Shown here: positions 31,761 through 43,639 of the stretch, in pieces
How the letters are laid out: the number at the start of each line of letters is the position of its first letter
How positions within the stretch are numbered: position 1 is the stretch's first letter
Translations under genes and position numbers: made by a program
DNA from: Solenopsis invicta
Taxonomy: Eukaryota > Arthropoda > Insecta > Hymenoptera > Formicidae
Length of the DNA: 64,000 nt
Assembly (NCBI RefSeq): GCF_016802725.1
Contig: NC_052679.1
Location: forward strand, 9,146,421-9,210,420
Reading direction: 5' to 3'
Notes under the pieces: model-generated
Told to the model about the DNA's origin: nothing
The model's database searches: none
Seen by the model: only the letters and a program-made list of their open reading frames with translations

Positions 31761-32337
31761 GAGCGCTTATATTTGTCGTTATTTTTAATAGTAGGCTTGC
31801 GGTGAAAAATGTTCGCCTCGCAGTTCCTTAGCTGAGGGGCGAGCTTTTCTAGTAGATATTTCTTGAGGTTTTACTGTTATTCCCTGGGTGAGGACTTCTG
31901 GTCGACTCTACGGGAAGCTATGTGAGCGTGATCGCTTATTAACATAGGTTCCGTTATCCTACTATCTTAACGATTTGCTTCCTTATATACTTGTTTCCCT
32001 TTGAAAGTTAACCCTGATAGCCACCTGTCTGTGTTGTTGCTGTAATGTTGCCGAAAACAAAGGGCATTAGTTTTCAGCAAATTTAGAACAAGGTGTGTGC
32101 CTCATTTGCCATCATATGTATTCAGCACGTTTTGCTGACAATATGCTGCGTATTTGCTGTCAACGGTTTATCGCTATAAAGAGCAACATGAGAGCAAGTT
32201 GCCAACAACATGTGCTGAGTCATAAATTTCAGCAAAAATTCAACATGTCGAAAACGGTTAAATATATGTTTTGTACTTTTTTTTCAAATATATAAAAAAT
32301 AAATAAGTTAATTCTTTTTTCTGCTGAATTGTCATCA

Positions 32338-32460
32338 CCCTGCCAAAAATGTGCGATAAAACCGATTAAAAAAAAGTAATCCGAATAGATCGAGATTTCT
32401 GCATCAAAAATACGGTATTAAGACTGATTGAAAATAAGATTGGAATCCAGATAGATTTAT
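32338..32460 (+). repeat. Single end of the CCCTGCCGAAAAT element family
   Basis: CCCTGCCAAAAATGTGCG plus ACCGATTAAAAAAAAGTAATCC and ATACGGTATTAAGAC closely match the left end of the element at 38052. The right half is missing. Confidence 0.75.
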
Positions 32461-32814
32461 TAAAACAGAATACATTAAATGTAATAAATAATTAATTTAC
32501 AAAAAAGTATTTCTTGTATCCTCTTTGTTAAAAAGAATTAAATTTAAATTAAACATTTAATTTATGTACAAGATTAAATAACAATACAAATTGTTATTTA
32601 CATATAAAAATATAAAATTTTATGTGGACCAATGTTCCACACACACGTCACGTTTGAAAAGAATAAGAGCGAGTATTCGTCTTGAGCTTACAACAAACAA
32701 GTCCTAAAAGCTTACGAAAGTATGAGCTAGGGTGTCCGCCGCGGTGACACCTAGATATAACGCCTGTGGCCGCACTCGACTCACGAGAAAATCTCCCGCG
32801 GCGTGGCCGCCTAG

Positions 32815-32821
<7 letters not shown>

Positions 32822-32852
<31 letters not shown>
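32822..32852. repeat. CA microsatellite
   Basis: GCGC followed by (CA)13 or so. Confidence 0.95.
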
Positions 32853-33225
32853 AATCATTTTCGACATTTTATTTGGCTACAAGACAATAATTAATATATT
32901 TAATGTTTTTAACAAATACACGACTTTTAACAAAGCACAGCATCATTATCTTTTTTTATTATCGTCACATTGCTCTTATGTTGTTGAAAATGATTGATAA
33001 AACAAAATGTTTTCCACGAATAGAAGTCATTTTGTTGGCAACAGAATAAGCAACAGTTACTCTCCGTTTGCTTTGAATCTGCTGACATAAAATGTTTTAA
33101 ATCTGCTCTCATGTTGTTGAATATGTAGGACTATGCGTTACGTTTTCAGCAAATACACAGCAACTAGTCAAAAATTCATGCTCAGCATTAAGTTGCCTGA
33201 TTTTGCAAAACATGCATAGCTATCA

Positions 33226-34186
33226 GGGTGCCGTCACATGGGGCGTAACTTGCGTAGCGTAATTTCCGTATTCTAGTAACTTTTAAAATACGTTACGCCA
33301 TTTTAAAAGCCTTCTTTCACATAAAATATTTGGCGGATTTTCAAGAAATGCGTATCTAATGCAACCAACTGCTGATTTAGGGTTTCTCTTGTACTCTCTA
33401 ACAGAAATGCTAAACAAATTTACGATTGGTTTTTGTAATTTACGCATCTTGGAAAGTACGCCTCATCTGGAACTGATACTCTGCACACTAGTATGTTTGA
33501 ATCATCTATGTGCGAATCTAACCTGTGCGGGCATACATTCCTGTTACTTGTAATTTTTAAAAATTTATATATTTAAAACGAAATAAATATATGTTAGGCA
33601 TTTAAGAAAAAGAAAGCATTTTACATGCAAGAAATTCAAGCAACACGGACATATCTATTAATATACAACTATAACATTAAAATTTTGTATCAACATATCG
33701 CAAGAAGGTTGGATATGACAGAATGTTATTACAGAATAGCTATTATAAATAATAAATTTGATATAAAACTGTTCCTTAATTTACCCTGATTTCATTATCC
33801 ATCTTTCAATTTTGTTCTGCTTATTTAAGTAATACATGTGTTACCAATACATGTATTACTCCATGTACACCCAAGTGTACAGAAGTCACCACTTTTTACA
33901 TACTCGCAGTTTATGATTAATGAAACGACTAGAGCTTCGTTACGTTAATCATGAACTGTAAATATGTAGAAAGATAGCGACTTCTCAGTTTGAAAAATTT
34001 CCCCATGGACAGAATCAAAGTCCTTGGGTGTACACAGCGTTTCTTACGCAGGAAATTGGATTCGACGTAACGATAATAACGTAAAAGGCGTAAAGTAACT
34101 AGAAGGAAGCTGATGTTCCAGTAAAACAATATCATTGGTCGGCGCAAGTTACGCTTACGCAAGTTACACCCTATGTAACGGCACCC
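33226..34186. mobile_element. 961-bp nonautonomous element with GGGTGCCGTCACATG ends
   Basis: Inverted ends GGGTGCCGTCACATGGGG and GGGTGCCGTTACATAGGG continue for over 25 bp with GTAACTTGCGTA. TCA is duplicated at 33223-33225 and 34187-34189. Internal sequence is AT-rich with no gene. Confidence 0.8.
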
Positions 34187-34189
34187 TCA

Positions 34190-34321
34190 GGGGGTCGATC
34201 ATGAAACTTTTTCCCTAGGGCGGAAACGTGAAAAGTGAAAAATTTCTCCATTAACTTCAATGATAAAGATTTTCACTTTTCACGTTTCCGCCCTAGAGAA
34301 AAAGTTTCATAATCGACCCCC
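34190..34321. mobile_element. 132-bp palindromic MITE (GGGGGTCGATCATGAAAC)
   Basis: Arms of about 53 bp (GGGGGTCGATCATGAAACTT...CGTGAAAAGTG) fold back around a 26-bp loop. It is inserted right after the TCA of the preceding element. Confidence 0.9.
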
Positions 34322-34989
34322 AGGGTGATTTTACATGGAGCGCGGAAACGCGGAAACGTGGAAGACAAAAATAACTAGATTTACTAAGATTCCCGCATTT
34401 CCGCGCGTTCTCTTCCATCTGTTTTGGATGCCTTGTATTACATGAAGCATATTTTGAGCGGAAAAGCGGAACGGAGAATTATAAATTATTAATTTTTAAC
34501 GGTGTTAATTAATTTAAATGATTGTATTCAATAAATAAGCTAAAAAGGTAAGTATATTATTAAAAATTGTAATGCATTAAGTAAATATTATTTTAAGAAA
34601 CAAATACAAATGTCTAGTTTTCACTATTCCGTTCCGCTTTTCCGCGTAAATCGTGCTCCATGTAATACAAGGAGGAAAAATTTGCGGAACGAACACTAAA
34701 ATCCGTTGTCAATCCGGCTCCAACGGCTATAGTATTTTATCCGAAGCCGATTGAAGAAAAAAGTATATTTCTACATATTCCAATTATTTTTATGTTTTAA
34801 TAGTGTATATAATATGATCCAAACATCATGTTGATGATTATTATGAAGTATCTCATGCAAGCAAGGGATGAACCGAGATAGAGATAATAAGATATGCAGA
34901 GATAACTAAGAAAAAAGTTATTTATATGTTTTATTTGTACTTGCATTACAAAAAATTACAAAAACAAGAAAGGACCGTAGTATAAGGGT

Positions 34990-35389
34990 ACGACCTATTT
35001 TTGCTGAGAGAAGAAGAATTCTGCAAGGTGACAGCGATAATTTACTTGTGGAAATGCGATTAACAGATTCACAAAAATATTTCAACTACCTTCGAATGTC
35101 ACCAACAATCTTTAACGAGTTATTGAATATTGTTGGACTACTGATCGAGAAACAAAATGTTGTTCGCAATCCAATACCAGCCAGAACAAGATTAGAAGTG
35201 ACTGTACGATGGTTAGCATCTGGTGACAGCATGACATCGCTATCATATGCTTATCGCATTGCCCAATGTACGCTATCTCAAATTATTCCGGAAACTTGTG
35301 AAGCAATTTGGATCTCCCTAAAAGATAAAGTTATAATTGATCCAACTGAAGAAAATTGGAGGACGTTTCTGTTTCGATGTTTCGTCTAG
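34990..35389 (+). pseudogene. Harbinger transposase, N-terminal fragment
   Basis: The frame from about 34995 (RPIFAERRRIL) through QKYFNYLRMSPTIFNELL, ARTRLEVTVRWLASGDSM and AYRIAQCTLSQIIPETCEAIW is the N-terminal, DNA-binding half of a PIF/Harbinger transposase (HARBI1-like). The part that should carry the catalytic DDE domain is absent: after EENWRTFLFRCF the frame stops at 35389 and only about 70 bp separate it from the end of the MADF gene. A splice to a distant catalytic exon within the element is not visible. The transposase is truncated, so the element depends on a partner. Confidence 0.75.
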
Positions 35390-35458
35390 CACTCAAAAAT
35401 TTATTTTCGATATCAGCTTGCCTTTGCACATCTGTAATTAATAATATATGATGAATAT

Positions 35459-37426
35459 CTAAAAAAACAAAACTAAGAGAAAGTTGCTTCTTACTTTTAT
35501 CGATTTTCTGCTTTTTGAGCCTTGTAACGAACAAAACGATCTTCTTGATGATTTTGATAATGGATAAATGATGGATGCAGAATCATCCAGTATGGTATTA
35601 TCATCGGTAAAGTTGTCTGCAGTCATGTCCACTTGCATATCATCCATGTCAGTGTTGGATGAATTTTGTTGTAAAAGAGATTGGATAGAGCTGACGCTTC
35701 TGAAACCAAAACAGTTTTACAAATTATTAAATCCAATTGCACACAATTTAAATATTTGTAAAATCTCAAATAAAAAACTTATAAAACGTATAAATACTTA
35801 CTGTATTGCCTTTTCCTTATCATCGAAAAACCTTATTTGCTCGTAATAAGCAAAAGAACTTTTTATTGGATGACCGGATTCCGCTCCCGATCCACTTCGA
35901 ACGTATCCACGCATTTTTTTTCGAGCTTTCATATATGAATCTCGAAGATGTTTCCATCTTTGTTTTGCAGCTTCCATAAACAAGGATCCTATGATTGTAC
36001 ACAGAATCCTTAGTTTATTTTTACAAGCCAATAATATATTTCTAATAAATAATTAAAAAATGATCATACCATCAAATACGTATGCAATCTCTTGCCATAA
36101 ACTATCCTTTTTCAATTTGGTTCTTTTTTTGACCGAAATGGAATGCCATAAAGCCTTTCGTATTCGAATCAACTCGATAAGTAGCTCATCTTGGGTGAGT
36201 GTAGATTGTGCGGTAGACTGTACAACTCCTTCCGAATGTCTTGGTCCTTTAAAATAAATAAATAAACAATAACTCAAATTACCGCGAAATAATTTAACTG
36301 ATCGTTCTGATAGATCAGTAATATACAAGTCCTACAACCTCATGTACAAAATATACATTGTTAAAACTACATATTATTATGTACTTGTGATTAATAATAA
36401 TAATACATTTGACTAATTATATCATTTTGCAAAGTTATTATGTCTTATTTGAAAAGTGTGCACAAAGCATCAAAATGTAAAAAAATATCATCTGGATCTG
36501 CCTACTCAGCTATTTATATTGATAATGGACAAATCTGGTAAATATTTTAGCCATTATGTCGCTGAAATGTTGTTAGCACAATGCCTTGGTGATGACATAA
36601 TGGCCAAAATGTTTATCAGAAATTTAACAAATAAAATTTATGACGAATAAAACTTAATTCCCAAGAACTACTCTACATAAGTATAAATAAATAAATAAAT
36701 ATAATAAGCCTTTTATGCAACTATAATTATTCAAAAGAACATACTTATAGTAACCACGGAATTTGTATCGACATTTATCATGTCTATATTTTCTCTGTAT
36801 GCAGAGAAATAGTTGTGATCTAAAATTGTTCCACTCGACGACACTTGCAGAACGTCTCCGCAATAACCACATTTTGTTGCCTGTGAACAAAAATACAATT
36901 ATTTTATTAATTCAGACATAGAGTACCAATCGCTAATGGATTATCAATTTAAATATTTGTGCTGTTCGACTTTATTATAATTTATTATTTTATTATTGAA
37001 GATGATCAATTTTGAGATCGAAAACGTATGTTGAACATGTAATCATGCAAACTTTATGTAAATTGACGTGAATTTGTATAATTAATATTAGCATAACGAT
37101 CTTGCACGGCTCGTTAGCCCTTTTAATATTGTAATGATTTTAAAATACTAATGATTTTTAAGCTTACGTATCTGTAATTATATAATATTAAATTTTGATT
37201 TTACCATTGTTTATAATTATTATATTTTATATAAAGTAAGCAATTCTTTTTACAAAAAACGTACTTGATTCATATACAAAATTTAAAATTTTAGGTTAGG
37301 TTTTACGCGTTAATTATATCTATATCGAAAGAAATGTAGAAATTACACAGATTTTTCTGTCAAAATAATAAAGCTATTATATTTATTATTAACAATTATT
37401 TAAATTATACTTACAGGGTTGTCCAT
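35459..37426 (-). CDS. Five-exon MADF (Myb/SANT-like) gene of the Harbinger element
   Basis: Exons on the minus strand: 37426-37415 (ATG, four codons), 36880-36745, 36246-36070, 35988-35802, 35699-35459; about 250 residues. Every intron begins GT and ends AG (GTAAGT, GTATGT, GTATGA, GTAAGT donors), and the phases agree across all four junctions. The protein starts with a CGYCG zinc-type pair, then LLIELIRIRKALWHS, KKDSLWQEIAYVFDG and AAKQRWKHLRDSYMKARKKM, the MADF fold, then KSSFAYYEQIRFFDD and an acidic Ser-rich tail with a basic end. In Harbinger elements this partner protein binds transposon ends and helps import the transposase. Exons were inferred by eye; the last exon end is uncertain. 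Confidence 0.7.
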
Positions 37427-37571
37427 TTTAGAAACTCAAATTTTTATTTTGCACGTGCACACACTGATTCCGCTTTTCCGCTCAAACACGCGGGAAGAAA
37501 CGACGGAATAGCAGAAACGCGGATCTAATTATTTTCGCGTTTCCGCGCTCCATGTAAAATCACCCTCAGGG

Positions 37572-37921
37572 ATACTGATAAACCGATACTTCGTTATGCG
37601 TAGTTTAAGTCCATTCTTTTCGTACGTCCGACCGTTAGGCGCCGGTATTGTCACAAGAAGTTTCTAGTTTTGCGCTTCGCGACCGCCACCGTCTCTTTTG
37701 TTTGCGTTTACCCGGTCCGAGGCATTTCGTTTCTTTATTTTGGTTCTTTCTGTTTCATTTCGGTTCGTTACTTTTTGTATAAGATCTTCTTCAATAAATT
37801 TATGATATTTATTTGACAAATCTGAGTGCGATTATTTCTCCGAACCCGCAATCCGGCGAGCTTATCCGTAACCGCCTCTCCCCTCGCTTCTCCCGAACCG
37901 CCCGAAAGTCATCAGCGTTAC
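37572..37921 (+). other. LTR-like segment
   Basis: Starts TGATAAACCG and ends GCGTTACA, with AATAAA near 37794 and a GC-rich 3' part. It could be a solo LTR or LTR remnant. No clear flanking duplication, so weak. Confidence 0.3.
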
Positions 37922-38051
37922 AGTACTAATTTTATAAACCATTATTTTAAAACTTAATTTAAAATAAAATATTAAATTATCCAACCTTTGCGAAATGTAG
38001 TGGCATATAAAAAATGTGCTGCAAAAATCAACTATTAACTTCAAGTAAGTG

Positions 38052-40090
38052 CCCTGCCGAAAATATGCGATTAAAACCGATTAAAAAAAAAGTAATCCAA
38101 ATCGATCGGGATGCACCGAAAATACGGTATTAAGACCTGTTAAATGAATAATTTAGACATGTAAAGAAAAGTTAAGTTGATACTTTAAAAGTCTTGAATG
38201 TATTAAAGAGTTCTTTTATTAAACAAAAGCAATTAGTTGTATGGAAACAGCTGTCATCTTTTTATTAAATTTGTCACTTCGTCTCTGTCGTTCTTAAGAG
38301 TTTGACGCACTGCTGATTGTAATTTCTACTCTTTGAATAAAAGATCTTTCTGCCCATTTATATTTTGAACACCAATTATTTCTCAAGACCGATTAAAAAT
38401 CAGATCGGAATTAGTATAATTCGGACGGATTAATATTGGGATAAATCCATTTCAATCCGAAATTACATGATTTCATAAATTATAATTAAATCGAATTTTA
38501 ATGCGATATGACACGCTGAGACGCTGACAAATCTTGTGTGCCATTTTTAAATAAAGAGATATTTTGATGACAACACTATAAATCACGTTAAAAAATTTGT
38601 AAAATTGTCCAAAAGCTATGATTTTTTGGCAGTTCATAAATCGTCAAAAAAAAAAAAAAAAGTTTTAGAACAATTTTACAAATTTGTTAAAATAATTTAC
38701 AATGTTATTTTATCAAAATAGCTTTTTATTTGAAAATAGCTCGCAAGAATTCTTAGCGTCTCAGCGCATCATTTTTCGCTACTAGTGTCAGGATTCCTAA
38801 ATGTGATGGTCACTGAGAATATTTAGGAGTCTTAATGCAACTACATTAAAATTTGTAAAAATTTTTATGCATTACACTTAAACAATTTATAAATTTAAAA
38901 ACAGAAATATATATAGAATAGGTGTCGTATTTCACAGAAATATCGTAAAGCACGAAAGACGAGCGATACAATGGTTCAGTTGCATTCAGGTGAATATGAA
39001 CAAATATTACACATCACTCTCTTAAATAATAAATGTCACATTCAAATATCAAAAATTACAATCAGTTCCAACAAACCCTTCGTACATGTATCGTACATGG
39101 ATAAGATAGAATCAGAAGATTATGTACATAGCTCAATAGTTCCAATAAGTGATGTAAAAAGCAAGATTATTCATGTAGATGTAGGATATTCTAGATATTT
39201 ATGCAAACCTCCGAATGTATATGAGATTCAATAATATGGTAATAAATACAATGCTGTTTATAAAAAAATGTTATTGTACATTTTATTTAAAAAAATGTTA
39301 ATGCAAATGTTATGCAAACCTCAATATAGTTAAAATTATTAATAAGAAATATTATTGTAATAAACAATTTCTTTTTTATTTAAAAAATCTACAATTTATG
39401 TCCAGGTATACTAACATGGTTGAAATTTAATTGTTGGTTAATTTACAGAATAACAATGTCAAAATTTCTAATATAATTATTGCATATAATATAGTAGAAA
39501 TGCTTAAATTTCGGAGTTGCCAGCATCCCACAAGTTAACCAATGATTAAATTTAAACCTTTGATAAAAATGGGCAATAAGCGGATTATTTTGGATTATTT
39601 GAACACTTAATACCATTTTTTACACAAAAATTAATACAAACTCTCTGCTCCATTATTTTCAACAGCAAAAAATCGCCGGGCACGCAAACACGAGTCTAAT
39701 CTTTATGCCTCTCACATAAAAACAACACATGCTATATAATCAAAACTGTGAACATATGCTCGTGACGAGTGTACCAACACAAAAAAAAAATTTTGAAATT
39801 AGAGTGTACAGAGCGCGCAAAATTCAAAAAGTCACCTTACTTTTTGATCACACCTCATATATCCATTCGATTATTCAAATTTATTTGGATTGACAACAGT
39901 ATGGATTAGAATGTAATTATTTCGGATTAGAAATAATTCGCGAAAGCGATATTAAAATCAATTACGGTTTGTATAAAATTAAAACCGATTATTTTTTAAT
40001 CCGCTCGTGGATTGAATCGATTAAAACCGATTAAAATCAATTAAAAAGGATTACTTTTTAATCGGTTTTAATCGCACATTTTCGGCAGGG
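38052..40090. mobile_element. 2-kb element with CCCTGCCGAAAAT ends
   Basis: Inverted ends CCCTGCCGAAAATATGCGAT and the reverse (…ATCGCACATTTTCGGCAGGG), about 43 bp with few mismatches. Subterminal ACCGATTAAAA motifs recur many times on both sides (38070-38470, 39960-40060). It holds one 87-codon frame. A related single end occurs at 32338. The superfamily is unknown; no target duplication is evident. Confidence 0.75.
38971..39234 (+). CDS. 87-residue frame inside the CCCTGCCGAAAAT element
   Basis: ATG at 38971, MVQLHSGEYEQILHITLLNN and onward to NVYEIQ. Composition looks protein-like (mixed hydrophobic and polar, no low complexity) in an otherwise AT-rich element. No family is recognised. 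It could be a remnant exon of the element's own gene or a captured host exon. Confidence 0.35.
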   Translation: MVQLHSGEYEQILHITLLNNKCHIQISKITISSNKPFVHVSYMDKIESEDYVHSSIVPISDVKSKIIHVDVGYSRYLCKPPNVYEIQ

Positions 40091-40673
40091 AGGAGTCGTA
40101 TTAATAATTCAGTTTTATAACAGTTATATTATTAAAATAAAATGTTTGTTATATAAATCTGATAAGCGGCAGTTATATGACTGTTATAAGTTATTGTGTT
40201 GTAATATCAACAATTCAATTTTGCATAACTACAATATTGCTAGAATGTAAAAATTCGTTATATAACGTGACACACACAAGTTATATAACTATTATTTTCT
40301 GTATTTGCTGGGATAATTTAAACTTCGTGGCGGGGTGCGCACGATTAGACACCACATTATTGGACACTACCACTCACAGCAACCGATGCCTAGAGTTTAT
40401 CCACTGGTCAAACGCTGTGAGTGATGGTATCAAATCGTACTGTGTCCGAAACGGTGTCACCTCTTCATGGCATCGTTGCACCTTATTAAAAAAATAGTAT
40501 TAATGCTATATATTAATTCAATATAATTAAAATTTGAGTCATATTATGTGCAATAATGCTAAAGAATTGCAAAGTTCTAAAAACTTTAAGTTAAAAAGTT
40601 AAAAAAAACTATAAAAAGTAAAACGTTTTTGTCTCTTTTAAAATAAAGAACTTTTCTTATGATTGTTTGCAAA

Positions 40674-40778
40674 GTTTTATATATATATATATATATGTTT
40701 GCAAAGAATTATAGGAAATTGTGTATGTGTGTGTGTGTGTGTTTATAAAGAATTATAGAAAATTTTGTATGTATGTAA

Positions 40779-40842
<64 letters not shown>
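40674..40842. repeat. AT and GT/AC microsatellite cluster
   Basis: (AT)n at about 40678-40697 and 40787-40813, (GT)n near 40727-40742 and (AC)n at 40814-40842. Confidence 0.95.
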
Positions 40843-40843
<1 letters not shown>

Positions 40844-40878
40844 TTTTTAACATTACAAATATATTTTTGGACTGATAG

Positions 40879-41971
40879 TGTAACAACACAATGATAGTAA
40901 GAAAGCGTTCTTTAGTCGCAGCTAGATCTTGTAACGATGCACACCCCCGAAAAATGTCATGCATCGTCCCCGGCCACCGACAGCCGTAGAGAGAGAGCCG
41001 CCGGGCTATAACCGGGAGTGCCTCGGACACCCAAATATAAAGATAATAAGGACTTCGCACGGTAAAAACCGTGTCGAGCCTTCGCGCGCGTCAAGTCAGC
41101 GCGCACGCGCACACGAAGGAGCGCGCGTTCGTCCCACTCCGGCGACCCCGCCGTCAAGCGCCGAAAATGACGGAGGCAAACGGAGTCGCCGGGTATATAT
41201 AGGGCCGCGTGCTCCGATAGAGGCACCTGTTTCCCGTCAGCCAGCATCACCCGCTGATCCGCTGCGTCTGACAATCCTGGAAATAAAAGTGGCCGAAGAT
41301 TGCTTGGCCACGGCGGAGGTACTCCGCAATTTCCGCACCGCTCCTCATCCTCCGCATCCTCGCGAGCCCGAGCGTCCAACTCTCGTCAAGGTCCTTGGCG
41401 AGGGGAGGACTCCCGACCAGCTCTCGAGCCGCGGTTACCTCCGCTCCTCCACGAAACGCAAGCAAGCGGAATCGCCGACACGGGGTTTCGGCCGAGGTAC
41501 TCGGCGCGTTTCGTGGCATCCTAGCCGCCATCGTCATCGGCACGCACGCGGCCGCGATCGCCCTGCCGATTCGCGCATCGCCACATCGCGTCGCGAAGCT
41601 CCGCCCCTCGCGTATCGCTATACCGCGGGAAAGCCGCGCCCGCATCTAAGCATCGCTCGCGTTCCGTCGCCTGGCGACACCTCGCGAATCATATGTATAT
41701 ACCGAACGGTAAATAGCCGCGTTTACAAAGATCCGTCCGTCCGCGCGCCGTTCCGAATTCATGTATCTTGTCCGTCCGCGCGCACCGAACTGCTGTATTC
41801 TTTCGGTTCCGGAAAAACTTAATGAATAAAGCACACGTAGATTGTATCACACCCATAGCGCCGACTCATCATTTATACACGCCCGACTCTTTCCTCTCTT
41901 CCCGTGCGAGCCCTTTCGATCGCACCGCTCCGACGAGCTAATCCGCGCGAGAGAAAAACGGCAACATTACA
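40879..41971 (+). other. GC-rich LTR-like block (possible solo LTR)
   Basis: Starts TGTAACAACAC and ends CAACATTACA (inverted TGTAA/TTACA). A TATA box (GGGTATATATAGGG) sits at 41191 and AATAAA at 41825, the layout of an LTR. The 287-codon plus-strand frame is Arg/Pro/Ser-rich, reads through the TATA box and lacks domain signs, so it is not called a gene. No matching direct repeat flanks it. Confidence 0.4.
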
Positions 41972-42008
41972 ATCTTAGTGCCTATATTTATTCGTGTGAT
42001 TTTATATA

Positions 42009-43295
42009 CCAAGTGTATGCATAAGTTTTTTCCGGTTTCACTAAGAGATGGCGCCAGCGAAAAGTACGCAGCGTATTAATTTGACACATACGTCATTTTG
42101 TTCGTTTGACATAGAACTACAAACACACACAAGTTGAGTCCGCCAAAAACTAGCGTCTTTGTTTTATTGTTCAGTGATCATGTCGAGTTTTGTGCCTGAA
42201 AAACAACATTTGCGGCACGCATTGCTTTTTTTATTTAATCAAAAGAAAAAGGCTGTTGAAAGTCATCGTTTGCTGGTAGAAACATATGGTGAACACGCTC
42301 CATCGATTAGAACATGTGAGACATGGTTTCGGCAATTTAAAAGTGGTGATTTCAATGTGAAAGACAGTAAGCGCTCTGGTAGACCACAAAAATGCGAAGA
42401 CGAGCAATTGTAAGAATTATTGGATGATGACCCAACTCAAACTCAACGGCAATTAGCAGAAGCGTTACATGTATCACAAGAAACAATTAGCAGACGTTTA
42501 CGAGCAATGGGAAAGATCAATAAACTCAGTAAATGGGTCCCACACAATTTGAATGAACGTCAACTGGAAAATTACAAAGTCACCTGTAAAATGCTGCTTC
42601 AACGCCACGAAAAGAAATCATTTTTGTATTAAATTGTGACGGGTGACAAAAAATGGATTTATTTTGAAAACCCGAAGCGGAAAAAATCGTGGCTTTCACC
42701 TGGCGAAGCCGGTCCATCAACACCAAGGCCAAATTGCTTCGGCAAGAAGACCATGCTCTGTGTATGGTGGGACCAGAGCGGTATTGTGTATTATGAACTC
42801 TTGAAGTCCGGCGAAACCGTTAATACACAACGCTATCGCCAACAAATGATTAATTTAAACCACGCATTAATCAAAAGACGACCGGAATGAGCCAGAAGAC
42901 ATGGCAAAGTGATTTTGTTACATGACAATGCGCCGTCTCACACAGCAAAACCAGTAAAAGACATCTTAAAATCTCTTGGATAGGACATCCTTCCGCACCC
43001 GCCGTACTCCCCAGACCTGGCGCCATCTGACTATCACCTCTTCGCATCAATGGGGCACGCGCTCGCAGAGCAGCACTTCAGCAATTTCGAGGAAGTTGAA
43101 AAATAGCTCGCCAAATGGTTTGCCGCAAAAGACAAGCAGTTTTTCTGGCATGGTATTCATAAATTACCTGAAAGATGGGCGAAATCTGTAGAAGCCGATG
43201 GCCAATATTTTGAATAAAAAAAAAATAATTTCCCTTGAAAATTACGTGTTTTTTTTTTTACCAAAAAACCGGAAAAAACTTATACATACACCTGG
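42009..43295 (+). mobile_element. Full-length mariner (M2)
   Basis: 1,287 bp with ends CCAAGTGTATGCATAAGTTT and the inverse (about 30 bp), and TA at 42007-42008 and 43296-43297. Confidence 0.95.
42180..43217 (+). pseudogene. M2 mariner transposase, nonsense mutations only
   Basis: About 345 codons in one frame with no indels. N-terminal helix-turn-helix (RTCETWFRQFKSGDF, HVSQETISRRL), then the catalytic triad in VTGDKKW, LLHDNAPSH and PPYSPDLAPSDYH, as in mauritiana-type mariners. Five in-frame stops (about 42411, 42630, 42888, 42981, 43104). Several sit where a conserved Trp (TGG) or Arg is expected, so they fit C-to-T or G-to-A changes. The first motif has Lys where Glu is usual (GDEKW), also a G-to-A change. 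Full length but inactive. Confidence 0.95.
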
Positions 43296-43299
43296 TACT

Positions 43300-43630
43300 T
43301 CTTCGAATTTAAGATTTGTGCCAAATTTTTTCCGGTCGTAACACAGCATATCGAATAAAAATTAGTAATATCACTATTTTTATTAAATTAATTAATTTAA
43401 TATAATAATTGATGCTGATTTGCATCTATATAGCCATTTCCCTCTAAAAAAACTGTAAGAAATTTATTGCGAAAAATAACATCCGACCCAGGGTGTTTAT
43501 TTTGAAAAAAGACTCGTTCTACTCTAATTAAATGCTATATTTTTTACGATAATCTGTGCTTCTTCCCGCTTGTTACACACACATACTTACTCGCACATAC
43601 ATACTACGCCGACAGCGCAGCCGACAATCG
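43300..43630. other. AT-rich DNA, no gene seen
   Basis: No coding or repeat signal beyond AT-rich sequence; a CA-rich stretch is at 43575-43600. Confidence 0.5.
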
Positions 43631-43639
43631 CGAACCCTC

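Larger units (their letters stand above)
34323..37565. mobile_element. PIF/Harbinger-like element, transposase-deleted
   Basis: Ends GGGTGATTTTACATGGAGCG and its inverse, about 30 bp matching. Subterminal CGGAAAAGCGGAAC-type repeats occur near both ends. It contains a Harbinger transposase N-terminal fragment (plus strand) and a spliced MADF gene (minus strand), the two-gene set of this superfamily. The right flank is TCA; the left flank is disturbed by the adjacent MITE. Confidence 0.8.
32012..37571. mobile_element. Nonautonomous element with CCCTGATAGC ends, interrupted near its right end
   Basis: Left end CCCTGATAGCC at 32012. The right part (32880-33225) ends GCATAGCTATCA, and its last GGG is found after three nested elements at 37569-37571. 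Subterminal sequence is full of GCTGA/TTGCTG/CAGCAA motifs on both sides (TTTTCAGCAAAT at about 32073 and inverted near 33155). No transposase is visible. A target duplication is not clear. Confidence 0.55.

Noticed and set aside
37572..37921. Firm call of a solo LTR
   Set aside because: TG...CA-type ends and AATAAA are suggestive, but no target duplication or second copy is visible, so it is listed only as LTR-like.
40959..41822. 287-codon Arg/Pro/Ser-rich frame
   Set aside because: It crosses a TATA box and ends near AATAAA in an LTR-like GC-rich block. Both strands are open, as expected from high GC.
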